Of a DNA stretch of 64,000 nt, positions 30,920-38,059 are shown in pieces. Location: positions 1 to 64,000 of the IMG/VR virus record IMGVR_UViG_3300017990_000015. The stretch is one strand, 5' to 3'. The notes beneath the pieces are model-generated. The model made no database searches, was not told the DNA's origin, and worked only from the letters and a program-made list of their open reading frames with translations. Numbering within the stretch: the stretch's first letter is position 1; each line of letters opens with the position of its first letter. Both the position numbers and the translations under genes were made by a program. Origin of the DNA: a virus.

Positions 30920-31171
30920 TCAACATTCGCATTTCTTGGGGATCGTCCAGACCCAACAAACCCAAAAGTCGCCGGGCCCGTCGTCGGGTCGATCCTCCTC
31001 GAGGAGCTTGACCGAGATCCCCGGGGGGTGCATGAAAACATCGTTCCCGGGTGGCTTGAGTCCCGCCTCCTCGTCGTCGGGAGACGGGAGCACGGTCACC
31101 TCGAGACCTTTGGTTTTTGCGCGCGCCCGGATATTTCGGATCAAGCAAAAATTGCAAATCCCGTCGCCCAT
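30920..31171 (-). CDS. Small Cys-containing protein
   Basis: 83 residues, ATG at 31171, preceded by GAGGAGGATTGATCC. CNFC near residues 6-9 and a final KKCEC suggest a metal site linking the two ends. The middle holds HPPGISVKLLEED and FWVCWVW. Followed by a strong terminator-like hairpin. Unrecognised. Confidence 0.65.
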   Translation of the reverse strand: MGDGICNFCLIRNIRARAKTKGLEVTVLPSPDDEEAGLKPPGNDVFMHPPGISVKLLEEDRPDDGPGDFWVCWVWTIPKKCEC

Positions 31172-31175
31172 TGGA

Positions 31176-32096
31176 TCAATCCTCCTCGTCGGTGCTCTCG
31201 ATCTCGAGAAATTCGACAACCTCGTTCCACCGATCCGAAACCTCCTCGAGCGCGTTGCGTTCCGATTCCTCGCGTTGCTCGCGCGCCTTGAACTTTTTCT
31301 TGTTGAGGTACGACCGGATCGTCTTGCGGATCAGATCCCGGAGCACGGCCGGCTCGAGCGCGTCGAGCTCCCACGACTCCGATCCGAATTCGGTGATATA
31401 TCCGGCCGCGCGACTGTCGGAGAGCTTCGCGGGATTCGGAGGAGGATCAAACTCCTCGACTTGATCCATGTTGAGCGCGATCCTGTTGACCTCCATTTGC
31501 ACGCCGAAAATCTCGAGACGATCTTGTATGTCGCGGGTCATGTCCAGACCGCTCGGGTCGTGGTCGCCGAGGTGAATGATCACCGGCGTCCGGTCGGCCT
31601 GGATCATTTCCCTGTAACGGATCGACGCGCGCCACATTTCGGATTGACTCATGTATCCCTTGCACGCGATACAGTTGACGTCGAGAGGCTCGCACGCCTG
31701 ATCGATGATTGCCTCGAGCGCCTGTTTCTCGACCCAAACCTCGACGTAGTTGTCTTGACCTTTCCACTTGTCGATCGCATACGACGCCGCGGCCGAGGAA
31801 ATGATCCCGCCCGGTGTGCTCCAATGCGAGCGCCGGATCAGGTTGCGACCGCGATCCTCGATCGCGTTCCAATCGATCTCGCCGGCGAGTCTCGCGTCGT
31901 TGATTATCGACCCGAGTCTCTTGTACGACCGGTCGGTGTTGGGAATCAGATCGCTCGCGACAAACCGGTAATACAGTTGACGCAAGGTGAGCACAAGATC
32001 CTGTGCTTGGTACGCCTCGACGATCTCGTTTGCTTGCGCGATCACTTCGCGCGAGCCCGCCGAGAAATTCTTTTCGACATAGCAAATGCAAGGCAT
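31176..32096 (-). CDS. Topoisomerase VI A-subunit-like TOPRIM protein
   Basis: 306 residues, ATG at 32096 behind AAAGGAGGATGC. The N-terminal half is a winged-helix region with LTLRQLYYRFVA, which resembles the catalytic-tyrosine segment of the Topo VI A/Spo11 family. The C-terminal half is a TOPRIM fold: VWVEKQALEAII (Glu) and IHLGDHDPSGLDMTRDI (Asp-x-Asp). No B subunit gene is visible. Orphan A-like proteins of this kind (Mini-A group) occur in mobile elements; a nicking, cleaving or recombination role is possible. Preceded by structured leader copy A. Confidence 0.8.
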   Translation of the reverse strand: MPCICYVEKNFSAGSREVIAQANEIVEAYQAQDLVLTLRQLYYRFVASDLIPNTDRSYKRLGSIINDARLAGEIDWNAIEDRGRNLIRRSHWSTPGGIISSAAASYAIDKWKGQDNYVEVWVEKQALEAIIDQACEPLDVNCIACKGYMSQSEMWRASIRYREMIQADRTPVIIHLGDHDPSGLDMTRDIQDRLEIFGVQMEVNRIALNMDQVEEFDPPPNPAKLSDSRAAGYITEFGSESWELDALEPAVLRDLIRKTIRSYLNKKKFKAREQREESERNALEEVSDRWNEVVEFLEIESTDEED

Positions 32097-32119
32097 AGCA
32101 TCCTCCTTTCGGGTTTCCG

Positions 32120-32172
32120 GCACCGCCCTTTCGGGCAAAAGTCGGGGAGGGGATTTCACCCTCCCTCGGTGC
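32120..32172 (-). ncRNA. Three-way-junction leader RNA, copy A
   Basis: Minus strand, 5' to 3': GCACCG pairs with the closing CGGTGC (P1); GGGAGGG-TGAAATC-CCCTCCC (P2); single-stranded CGACTTTT; GCCC-GAAA-GGGC (P3, GNRA-like loop). It stands between the gene ending at 32186 and the ATG at 32096. The fold and linker are shared with copies B, C and D. Confidence 0.7.
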
Positions 32173-32185
32173 ACCTCCTTTCGAT

Positions 32186-32356
32186 TCAATCGAGCGAGAG
32201 AGTCCGCTTGCAATAGGAGCACACGACCGCCCGGCCGTGGTAGTTGTCGGTCCCGACCGGAACCTCGACCGTGGTCTCTTGCTTGCAATGCGGGCACTCA
32301 AAACGAACCGCTTGTCGCTCGCCGTCTCCGATCACCGCTTTGATCCTCGCGTGCAC
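32186..32356 (-). CDS. Small zinc-ribbon protein
   Basis: 56 residues from a GTG at 32356 preceded by GGGAGGAGGTGATC. One zinc ribbon: FECPHCKQET and, 21 residues on, VVCSYCKRTL, flanked by short strands. Probably a nucleic-acid-binding adaptor. It ends just before leader copy A. Confidence 0.75.
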   Translation of the reverse strand: MHARIKAVIGDGERQAVRFECPHCKQETTVEVPVGTDNYHGRAVVCSYCKRTLSLD

Positions 32357-32358
32357 GA

Positions 32359-32769
32359 TCACCTCCTCCCTTTGATCCGTAGGGTCTCGATCAGACCGGA
32401 GAGAAACGCGCCCCGGGTTGCGGGCGCGAATCTGTCCGGCTTGTATCCGAGCTTGACCGCGTCTTTTTCGATCTCCTTGAGACGCACGATCGCCTCGAGG
32501 AGAGGCGCCAGCACAAGCACGTCGCCGACGTGGTCGAGCGAGCACCGCAACGCGACGCACGATCCGCCGACCTTGCGCGCTTCGGCCGCAAGTTGCCGGA
32601 GGATCTTGTTGCGAGTCCGCGGGTGCAACTCGGGCCCATCCTCCGGCACGATGCTCGGCCGCGGTGCGGATTTCTGCCGGCGCCGCTTGCCCGGCCGGCG
32701 CCGCTTGCCGCCCTTGCCCTCGCCGGTGTTGTCGATCACGATCACCTTTTTCTCCTTGTCCTTTTTCAT
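32359..32769 (-). CDS. Hypothetical protein downstream of UvrD
   Basis: 136 residues, ATG at 32769 (GGAGGCGACAGC; ATGA overlap with the helicase stop). The first 40 residues are Lys/Arg-rich and disordered; the remainder is helical (RNKILRQLAAEARKVGGSC; VLVLAPLLEAIVRLKEIEK). It may bind nucleic acid or the helicase. Unrecognised. Confidence 0.65.
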   Translation of the reverse strand: MKKDKEKKVIVIDNTGEGKGGKRRRPGKRRRQKSAPRPSIVPEDGPELHPRTRNKILRQLAAEARKVGGSCVALRCSLDHVGDVLVLAPLLEAIVRLKEIEKDAVKLGYKPDRFAPATRGAFLSGLIETLRIKGRR

Positions 32770-34688
32770 GCTGTCGCCTCCTCGGCCGCGTAGCGGTTGA
32801 CCTCCGACTCGTTGACAAAGCGCGACGGGTCGAGCTCGGTCACCTTGCCGCCGACGAGTAGACACGCCGGCGAGGTGACATACAGTTGATCCCGGGCCCG
32901 GGTGATCGCGACGTAATACAACCGGCGCTCCTCCTCCGGGTTGGCCGTGCGAGCGTGCGGGAGGATCAACTCGGTCGCGCCCGATACGAACACGACGGGA
33001 AACTCGAGACCCTTTGACTTGTGCACGGTCATAAGCTGGATCAGGTTTCCGGTCTCTCCGTTTTTCCGCTTGCGCTTTTCGGCCGCGAGGTTGTCGAGAT
33101 ACTCGAGGAACTCCTTGACGGTCTCGAAACGATCCGAGGTGCGGATCAACTCTCGCACGTTGCTCTCGCGGGAATTCTCCGACGTGTCGGATCCCTCGTC
33201 GCGCTTGAGCCATTCCAGGTATTTCGATTCGCGGAGCACCGAGAGGAACACATCGGAGATCCTCGAGCTCTCCTCCTTGAGGATCGAGCGAGCTTTTTTG
33301 ACCGTCCGGCGAAACTCTCGGAGGTTGCGAAGTTGTGACGCATTGACCCGCGGCAATCTGATCTCGCCCTCGGCAACCATGCGGCACACTTTCCACATTG
33401 AGATCCCGCGCGACTCGGCCTCGCTTTGCATTTTCTCGATCGTCTGCTTTCCAATGAAACGGAAAGGCCGGTTGACGCAATCCCGAAACGCCTTGTTGTC
33501 GGTGAGCTTGCTTGCGAGCTTGAGGTAGTTGAGGAGATCCTTGACCTCCTTGCGGTCGTAAAAATCGGTCCCGCCGATCACGACGTGCGGGATCGACTCG
33601 CGCAAAAAGACCTCCTCGAAAGCCCGGCTTTGCGCGTTGGTCCTATACAGGATCGCGATCTCACCATACTTGACACCGTCGGCAACGATCTCGCGGATCT
33701 GCTCGAGCGCGAGCTCGGCCTCGGCGTCGAGGTTGTATACTCGTCGGTATTTCACGGTCGCGGCATCCGGCCGCGCGGCCGTCGCCGATTTCTTGATCCT
33801 GTCGGTGTTGTGCTTGATCACCTTGTTGCCGGCGTCGACGATTTCCGGCCGGCACCGGTAGTTGATCTCGAGCTTGACCACGGTCGCGCGCTTCGCATAC
33901 TCGATCAGGTATGCCGGCACGGCGCCGCGCCACTCATAGATCGACTGATCGTCGTCACCGACGAGCATGATCGACTTTGCGTTTTCGCCGAGGATCTCGG
34001 CGAGCGCCCATTGCGCCTTGTTAGCGTCCTGGGCCTCGTCGACGATCACGTGATCGTAAGCAGTCGACCACCGGTCGCGAGCGTCGCGATCGGAACGCAA
34101 ATACTCAACCGCGAGCATTGGCATGTCGTCGAAAGTGATCAACCCGAGAGAGTCCCGGGTCTCCTCATGCCGCGCGTATGCCTCGTCGAATCTGCGATCC
34201 TCCGGGTGTCTCGACTCCTCCGGCCGCACAAGCTCATGCTTGTTGTGAGCGATCCAGGATTCGACCTCGGTGAGGTCGACGCCTTTCCAATCCATTTGAG
34301 TGTGCCCGAGGATTTTCTTGAGCTCGAGTTTCATGCGATTCTTGCCGTCGACCTTGTAGTTTGCCTCGGGTGCACCGTCCCGGATCACCTCAAGCGACAC
34401 CGAGTGAAAGGTGCCGACCCGGGCGCCCTCGTCGGATCCCCGGCCGCGTACCGGGCAACCCTCGGCCGCGAGCCTGTCGTTCATTTCGCCGGCCGCTTTG
34501 GTTGTGAAAGTCGTTGCAACGATCCGCTTTGGATCCTGCCCGTCGAGCTCGAGCCTCGACATGCGACGGATCACCGTCAACGTCTTGCCCGACCCCGCAA
34601 CGCTACACACGACGATCTTGCCCTCGTTGAAAGCAACGACCTCGCGTTGTGCGTCGTTGAGTCCCTCGTATGGATCTGTTCGTGGCAT
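32766..34688 (-). CDS. SF1 helicase, UvrD/Rep/PcrA-like
   Basis: 640 residues, ATG at 34688. Motif order is canonical: Q-motif (LNDAQREVVAF), I AGSGKT (31-36), Ia FTTKAAGEM, II VDEAQD, III LVGDDDQSIYEWRGA, IV LEINYRCRPEI, V TVHKSKGLEFPVVF, VI YVAITRARDQLYV. It is a little shorter than bacterial UvrD (about 720). It translocates 3' to 5' and probably serves recombination or repair (compare T4 Dda in role). Preceded by the 143-base leader with structure copy B. Confidence 0.95.
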   Translation of the reverse strand: MPRTDPYEGLNDAQREVVAFNEGKIVVCSVAGSGKTLTVIRRMSRLELDGQDPKRIVATTFTTKAAGEMNDRLAAEGCPVRGRGSDEGARVGTFHSVSLEVIRDGAPEANYKVDGKNRMKLELKKILGHTQMDWKGVDLTEVESWIAHNKHELVRPEESRHPEDRRFDEAYARHEETRDSLGLITFDDMPMLAVEYLRSDRDARDRWSTAYDHVIVDEAQDANKAQWALAEILGENAKSIMLVGDDDQSIYEWRGAVPAYLIEYAKRATVVKLEINYRCRPEIVDAGNKVIKHNTDRIKKSATAARPDAATVKYRRVYNLDAEAELALEQIREIVADGVKYGEIAILYRTNAQSRAFEEVFLRESIPHVVIGGTDFYDRKEVKDLLNYLKLASKLTDNKAFRDCVNRPFRFIGKQTIEKMQSEAESRGISMWKVCRMVAEGEIRLPRVNASQLRNLREFRRTVKKARSILKEESSRISDVFLSVLRESKYLEWLKRDEGSDTSENSRESNVRELIRTSDRFETVKEFLEYLDNLAAEKRKRKNGETGNLIQLMTVHKSKGLEFPVVFVSGATELILPHARTANPEEERRLYYVAITRARDQLYVTSPACLLVGGKVTELDPSRFVNESEVNRYAAEEATA

Positions 34689-34723
34689 GAGTCCCTCCTT
34701 TAGTCGCCTCCCCGTGGTTGGCA

Positions 34724-34815
34724 CGTCTCGCGGCCGGGGAGACCCGCGAGACGGTCTCGCGCTCCTACGCCGGAGCACAAGTCGAGGCGCGCCGCGACGC
34801 GCGCCTCGCGAGACC
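34724..34815 (-). ncRNA. Three-way-junction leader RNA, copy B, with adjoining hairpin
   Basis: Minus strand: GGTCTCGCG/CGCGAGACC (P1, 34815-34807 with 34761-34753); AGGCGCGC-GTCGCG-GCGCGCCT (P2); CGACTTGT; GCTCC-GGCGTA-GGAGC (P3). A second hairpin follows at once, CCGTCTCGCGG/CCGCGAGACG (34753-34744 with 34733-34724). Its strand GTCTCGCG can alternatively pair with P1, so two exclusive folds exist ahead of the UvrD ribosome site. Confidence 0.75.
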
Positions 34816-34831
34816 TTGCCGGCCGGTGATA

Positions 34832-35416
34832 TCACTCGGCCGCGTTGGGATACAAGAGACTCTCGAGAGCGTCGAGGATCTCGGCGAGGTGCAAGTGCGA
34901 GAAGTCCGGGAGCTTGACCTTTCCGAGGATCTCCTCGAAAGCGTTGTCGCCGAAAAATTGCTCGCGGAAATACCCGCGCCGCTGATCCTTGCTCATGTGA
35001 TCGTGGATCACTTTCGCGATCGTCTCCGGGGAACACAAACCGTCGTGCTCGCGCCGCGCGTCGTATGCCTCGACGAGGTCATTGAGCAACGACCACGCGC
35101 GATCGGCGTGAGCTTGCTCGCGGAGACCGCGATACCACAACGCGCTTGACCCGGCGAAAGGACCGCCGAGGATCTCGAGCATCGTGCGCCGGAGCTCGTC
35201 GAGCGCGCGCTTTCTCATGCTGTCGTGACCGGCCCGTCGATGCTTGCGCGTGACCGGCCCGCCGTCGGTGTAGCATTTCATCCGGCCGACTCTCATGTAG
35301 GATCGATGCAAGGCGCGCACGACCGACTCCGGCACGTGCGCGAAGCGTGCGATCAACTCGAGCTTTTCGTTGTACCTCTCCTCGGCCGTCGGAACCCGTA
35401 TCGGTAACCGTACCAT
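34832..35416 (-). CDS. Hypothetical helical protein
   Basis: 194 residues, ATG at 35416 behind AAAGGAGATCGGTC. All helical in appearance, with a His/Arg-rich middle (GGPVTRKHRRAGHDSMRKRA) and LPDFSHLHLAEILDALESLL at the end. No known motif. It is the last gene before the UvrD leader. Confidence 0.65.
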   Translation of the reverse strand: MVRLPIRVPTAEERYNEKLELIARFAHVPESVVRALHRSYMRVGRMKCYTDGGPVTRKHRRAGHDSMRKRALDELRRTMLEILGGPFAGSSALWYRGLREQAHADRAWSLLNDLVEAYDARREHDGLCSPETIAKVIHDHMSKDQRRGYFREQFFGDNAFEEILGKVKLPDFSHLHLAEILDALESLLYPNAAE

Positions 35417-35429
35417 GACCGATCTCCTT

Positions 35430-35807
35430 TCAGACCGTTTCCCAACGGTCGCATTTGCCGGTGCCCTTGCACGTCGGGCACTCCTGATCCTTGACCTTGA
35501 TCCGCAACTCGGTCGCGCCGGCATTCGGCGTGCCGAAGTCGTCGAGCGGGTCGAGCCCCTCGCAATGCTCGTTCATGATCCCCTCATAGTAGAGCTCGCC
35601 GTCGTCGTCGTAGATCCGAAACTCGGTCCACTTGAATTTGTGATCGTCCTCGTCGGGAGGACAAGTCCTCGGGCCGACGACGTCGATCGGGGTTTTCTTT
35701 CTCTCGTCTCCCACGACGCCGACCTCCTCGATCCATGAGTGAGTGATCCGCCACTTCGCGAGCGGGTTGCGGTCGTCGTACATTTCCGTTTGACAATGTG
35801 CGGGCAT
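35430..35807 (-). CDS. Hypothetical protein with DnaJ-like zinc motif
   Basis: 125 residues, ATG at 35807 behind AAGGAGGGAATC. A beta-rich body (HKFKWTEFRIYDDDGELYY) ends in CPTCKGTGKC, the DnaJ Cys-rich repeat (CxxCxGxGxC); with only one repeat it may bind zinc with the upstream CPP or HC residues. Preceded by leader copy C. Unknown. Confidence 0.65.
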   Translation of the reverse strand: MPAHCQTEMYDDRNPLAKWRITHSWIEEVGVVGDERKKTPIDVVGPRTCPPDEDDHKFKWTEFRIYDDDGELYYEGIMNEHCEGLDPLDDFGTPNAGATELRIKVKDQECPTCKGTGKCDRWETV

Positions 35808-35831
35808 GATTCCCTCCTTGGTTTTCGTTTC

Positions 35832-35890
35832 CCTCGCGCTCCTACGCCGGAGCAAAAGTCGGAGAGCTCCGCGACGAGCTCTCCGCGAGG
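35832..35890 (-). ncRNA. Three-way-junction leader RNA, copy C
   Basis: Minus strand: CCTCGCG/CGCGAGG (P1); GAGAGCTC-GTCGCG-GAGCTCTC (P2); CGACTTTT; GCTCC-GGCGTA-GGAGC (P3). P3 is identical to copy B; P1 and P2 differ in sequence yet keep full pairing. It sits 13 bases after the upstream stop and 25 bases before the next ATG. Confidence 0.75.
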
Positions 35891-35903
35891 TCAATCTCCT
35901 TTC

Positions 35904-36428
35904 TTATGAATACCCGGCCGCGCGAAACAGTCGGGTAATGTGGTTTGTGTGAAACTGCCAGAGCATGTAACCGCGATAGATCGCCCGGAAGTATCGGACC
36001 GACGGATACCCGAGCTCGGGATCTCCCTGTCGGAGATACACGTGCACGGTGCGCCGCTTGCCGTCGAACATTTTCACCCGGACCTTGACCCGCTCGTATG
36101 TGTACGGCACACCCTCGCAAGCGTCGAGGTGCGCGAGATCCTCCGGTGTCACCCGGTAGACCATGCCCGGCACGTTACACCCTCGGCTCGACTTGTAGAC
36201 ATTCGCGACGGCGCCGGCCCACCCGCGGGAGTGCCCGACAAACTCGAGCGAGTATCCCGGGAGGAACGCCGGACCAACGACGAGCGAGTCGGGACAACGG
36301 CGAAACATCTGATCGACGTCGAGGTTGCTCCCGTAGGCAAAGACCAACACGCCGAGCTTGAGTGTTTCGTTGAGACTCGGCCGGCCGTAGTCGCGCCGGC
36401 CCTTGCGTAATATGGTTTTCGGTTTCAT
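35904..36428 (-). CDS. Gamma-glutamylcyclotransferase-fold (AIG2/GGCT) protein 1
   Basis: 174 residues, ATG at 36428. After a basic 25-residue lead, VFAYGSNLDVDQM is the GGCT substrate-binding loop (YGSN), GHSRGWAGAVANV and GMVYRVTPEDLAHLDACEG follow, with the catalytic-type Glu in LDACEG, then YERVKVRV. Family members convert gamma-glutamyl amides to 5-oxoproline. A second, diverged member is encoded at 37538-37930, and an amidoligase at 38060-39001. Confidence 0.85.
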   Translation of the reverse strand: MKPKTILRKGRRDYGRPSLNETLKLGVLVFAYGSNLDVDQMFRRCPDSLVVGPAFLPGYSLEFVGHSRGWAGAVANVYKSSRGCNVPGMVYRVTPEDLAHLDACEGVPYTYERVKVRVKMFDGKRRTVHVYLRQGDPELGYPSVRYFRAIYRGYMLWQFHTNHITRLFRAAGYS

Positions 36429-36754
36429 TGCCGGCACTCCTTGACGCGACGCATGGCCGCGCTCTTGACCGAGACCACAAACGCCGCGATCGCGAGCTCG
36501 AATCCGAGCTCGATCGTCAACCGCTTGATCTCGTCTTGGGTGTCTTTGTAATACCCGAGCATGTCGCGATAATCCTCCTCGAGCTCGATCTTGATATGCC
36601 CGGCCGCGACCGACTCGTTGTTCTCGGGATCCTCGAGGATAAAATTCGCGGTGCGCGAAACGAGCCTGTCGAGTTTTCCGCTCACCCGATACTCGGTCAC
36701 GAACGCCGAGCTCAACCTCACCGCGAGCTCCCTCCATTTTGCTTGTGCACTCAT
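36425..36754 (-). CDS. Hypothetical helical protein
   Basis: 109 residues, ATG at 36754. Helical throughout: acidic centre (IKIELEEDYRDMLGYYKD) and a final hydrophobic helix (LGFELAIAAFVVSVKSAAM) that might be membrane-associated. Overlaps the GGCT-like gene by ATGA. Unrecognised. Confidence 0.65.
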   Translation of the reverse strand: MSAQAKWRELAVRLSSAFVTEYRVSGKLDRLVSRTANFILEDPENNESVAAGHIKIELEEDYRDMLGYYKDTQDEIKRLTIELGFELAIAAFVVSVKSAAMRRVKECRQ

Positions 36755-36763
36755 GGCGCCCTC

Positions 36764-37090
36764 CTACAACTTGTTCCGGTGATCCATTGTCGCGAGCGCA
36801 AAGAGCGTCGCGAGGTTGACGCGGATCTTGTTGCCGTCGTCGTCGGTGAGGATCACGATCATTTCGTAAGGACCGCGCCGCTTGCCGGTGCGGGTCGTGT
36901 ACTCGCCGCCGTGATCGCCGTGCGCGTTGTCAAAGCAGATCCCGCGGACCTTGGCCTTGACTCCGTTGGGACAGTCGGGCTCGTGAAAGTCGAAACCGAC
37001 GTCGTTCTTGTTTGCGAATTCGACGATCTTTTTCCTCGTCTCCTCGAGGGTCATTCGGATCCGTCTTTTTCTCATGTCAAAGTCGTGCAT
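36764..37090 (-). CDS. Hypothetical protein
   Basis: 108 residues, ATG at 37090 after CAAGGAGGAAACC. A basic helix (residues 1-25) leads into a His/Asp/Cys-rich stretch (FHEPDCPNGV, CFDNAHGDHGGEY) that could bind metal, then strands with DDDGNKIRV. Preceded by leader copy D. Unknown; metal-dependent enzyme or binding protein. Confidence 0.65.
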   Translation of the reverse strand: MHDFDMRKRRIRMTLEETRKKIVEFANKNDVGFDFHEPDCPNGVKAKVRGICFDNAHGDHGGEYTTRTGKRRGPYEMIVILTDDDGNKIRVNLATLFALATMDHRNKL

Positions 37091-37126
37091 GGTTTCCTCC
37101 TTGCAAGGTTTCCTTGCCTGTTTGGG

Positions 37127-37186
37127 TTTCCGATCCCGTATCGCCGGGACACAAGTCGGGGAGGGTTGCGATTCCTCCCTCGGAAA
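37127..37186 (-). ncRNA. Three-way-junction leader RNA, copy D
   Basis: Minus strand: TTTCCGA/TCGGAAA (P1); GGGAGG-AATCGCAAC-CCTCCC (P2); CGACTTGTG; TCCCG-GCGATA-CGGGA (P3). The P2 loop UCGC is complementary to GCGA in the P3 loop, so a loop-loop contact is possible. The helix sequences differ from copies A-C while pairing is retained. Confidence 0.75.
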
Positions 37187-37195
37187 TGATAAAGT

Positions 37196-37278
37196 GGGGA
37201 TCCCGGCGCCGGCCGTCGCGTCGGGGAAACGCGAGACATTGGGAGTCAATGCCTGTCGGGCCGGATACCGGGATCCCC
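37196..37278 (-). other. Long imperfect hairpin between the genes at 37294 and 37090
   Basis: GGGGATCCCGG (37278-37268) pairs with CCGGGATCCCC (37206-37196), extended by CCGGCC/GGCCGG; inside are CATTG-ACTCC-CAATG and TCGCG/CGCGA stems. It directly follows the stop at 37294 and precedes leader copy D. No T-run, so a processing or stability element is more likely than a terminator. Confidence 0.65.
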
Positions 37279-37293
37279 TATCTCGAACACTTT

Positions 37294-37527
37294 TCAGTTT
37301 CCGATCCACTCATACCGGCCGGAGTCGGTGTCGACCTTGAGCTCGCCGACGTGGATCAAGCACACGACGATCTCGCTCACGCTCCGAGCGCCGATTCCCT
37401 GTCGTGCCGCTTTCGGAAAGATGCGCCGCATTTCGCCGCGCGGGTTGGCAATGAAGATCGCCCGGAGATTCCGGGTGTCGATCTCTCTGTACTTCCGTCT
37501 CTGCTCGACTGTGATTTCGGGTGTCAT
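37294..37527 (-). CDS. Hypothetical 77-residue protein
   Basis: ATG at 37527 behind GGAGGAAACC. Basic in the first half (QRRKYREIDTRNLRAIF), then a helix-turn-helix-like segment (ARSVSEIVVCLIHVGELKVD) ending in an aromatic strand. A small DNA-binding protein is possible. Unrecognised. Confidence 0.6.
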   Translation of the reverse strand: MTPEITVEQRRKYREIDTRNLRAIFIANPRGEMRRIFPKAARQGIGARSVSEIVVCLIHVGELKVDTDSGRYEWIGN

Positions 37528-37537
37528 GGTTTCCTCC

Positions 37538-37930
37538 TCACGACGCGGCCGCGCCGTATTTCGCGTCGAGGTGCGCGCGCCAGTCGCCGCACTCGATCGC
37601 CGGCATTTCGCGCCGGCCGTAGTAACCCTCGGGGTTGAGCAAGTAGATCCAAGCAACCGATCCGTCGGCGAGCTTGATCCGCTTGCGCTGGTACAACCGA
37701 GGAACACCCTCGAGACGATCGAGATCCTCGAGCGTCTCGTCGTTGACCCGGTAGACCTCGCCGACGATCGCCGTTTCGCCGTCGGTGAGTGCGGCCGGGT
37801 AGTATCCGCAATCGACAAACCGGAAAGCCGGCCGAGTCGTCGCGGTGCCGAGGAGCTCGGAGTCGCCGAGCACCCTGTGATTCGGCTCGCCCTCGAGGAG
37901 CGTGCCATACACGAACACTTTGCAAGACAT
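37538..37930 (-). CDS. Gamma-glutamylcyclotransferase-fold (AIG2/GGCT) protein 2
   Basis: 130 residues, ATG at 37930. VFVYGTLLEGEPNH is the YGT/S loop; TAIVGEVYRVNDETLEDLDRLEG holds the catalytic-type Glu, followed by YQRKRIKLADG and a Trp-containing strand. It is shorter than GGCT 1 and closest in layout to YtfP/AIG2-like proteins. Its leader carries three consecutive hairpins. The amidoligase is the next gene upstream. Confidence 0.85.
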   Translation of the reverse strand: MSCKVFVYGTLLEGEPNHRVLGDSELLGTATTRPAFRFVDCGYYPAALTDGETAIVGEVYRVNDETLEDLDRLEGVPRLYQRKRIKLADGSVAWIYLLNPEGYYGRREMPAIECGDWRAHLDAKYGAAAS

Positions 37931-37974
37931 GGTTTCCTCCTTTTCGGTTTCCTTGTCGTCGCCTGTCTCGTCAG

Positions 37975-38047
37975 TATCGGGAGGCGATCCCCGATAGACG
38001 CCGGCGCGTTGCCGGCGTTTCGACACCCGGGCGCCGGAGCGCCCGGG
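37975..38047 (-). other. Array of three hairpins in the GGCT 2 leader
   Basis: Three perfect stems in a row on the minus strand: CCCGGGCGC-TCCG-GCGCCCGGG (38047-38026), ACGCCGGC-AACGC-GCCGGCGT (38018-37998) and TATCGGG/CCCGATA (37996-37975). They end 45 bases before the start codon and begin 12 bases after the amidoligase stop. No T-run follows. Confidence 0.7.
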
Positions 38048-38059
38048 GTTGAGGTTGAC

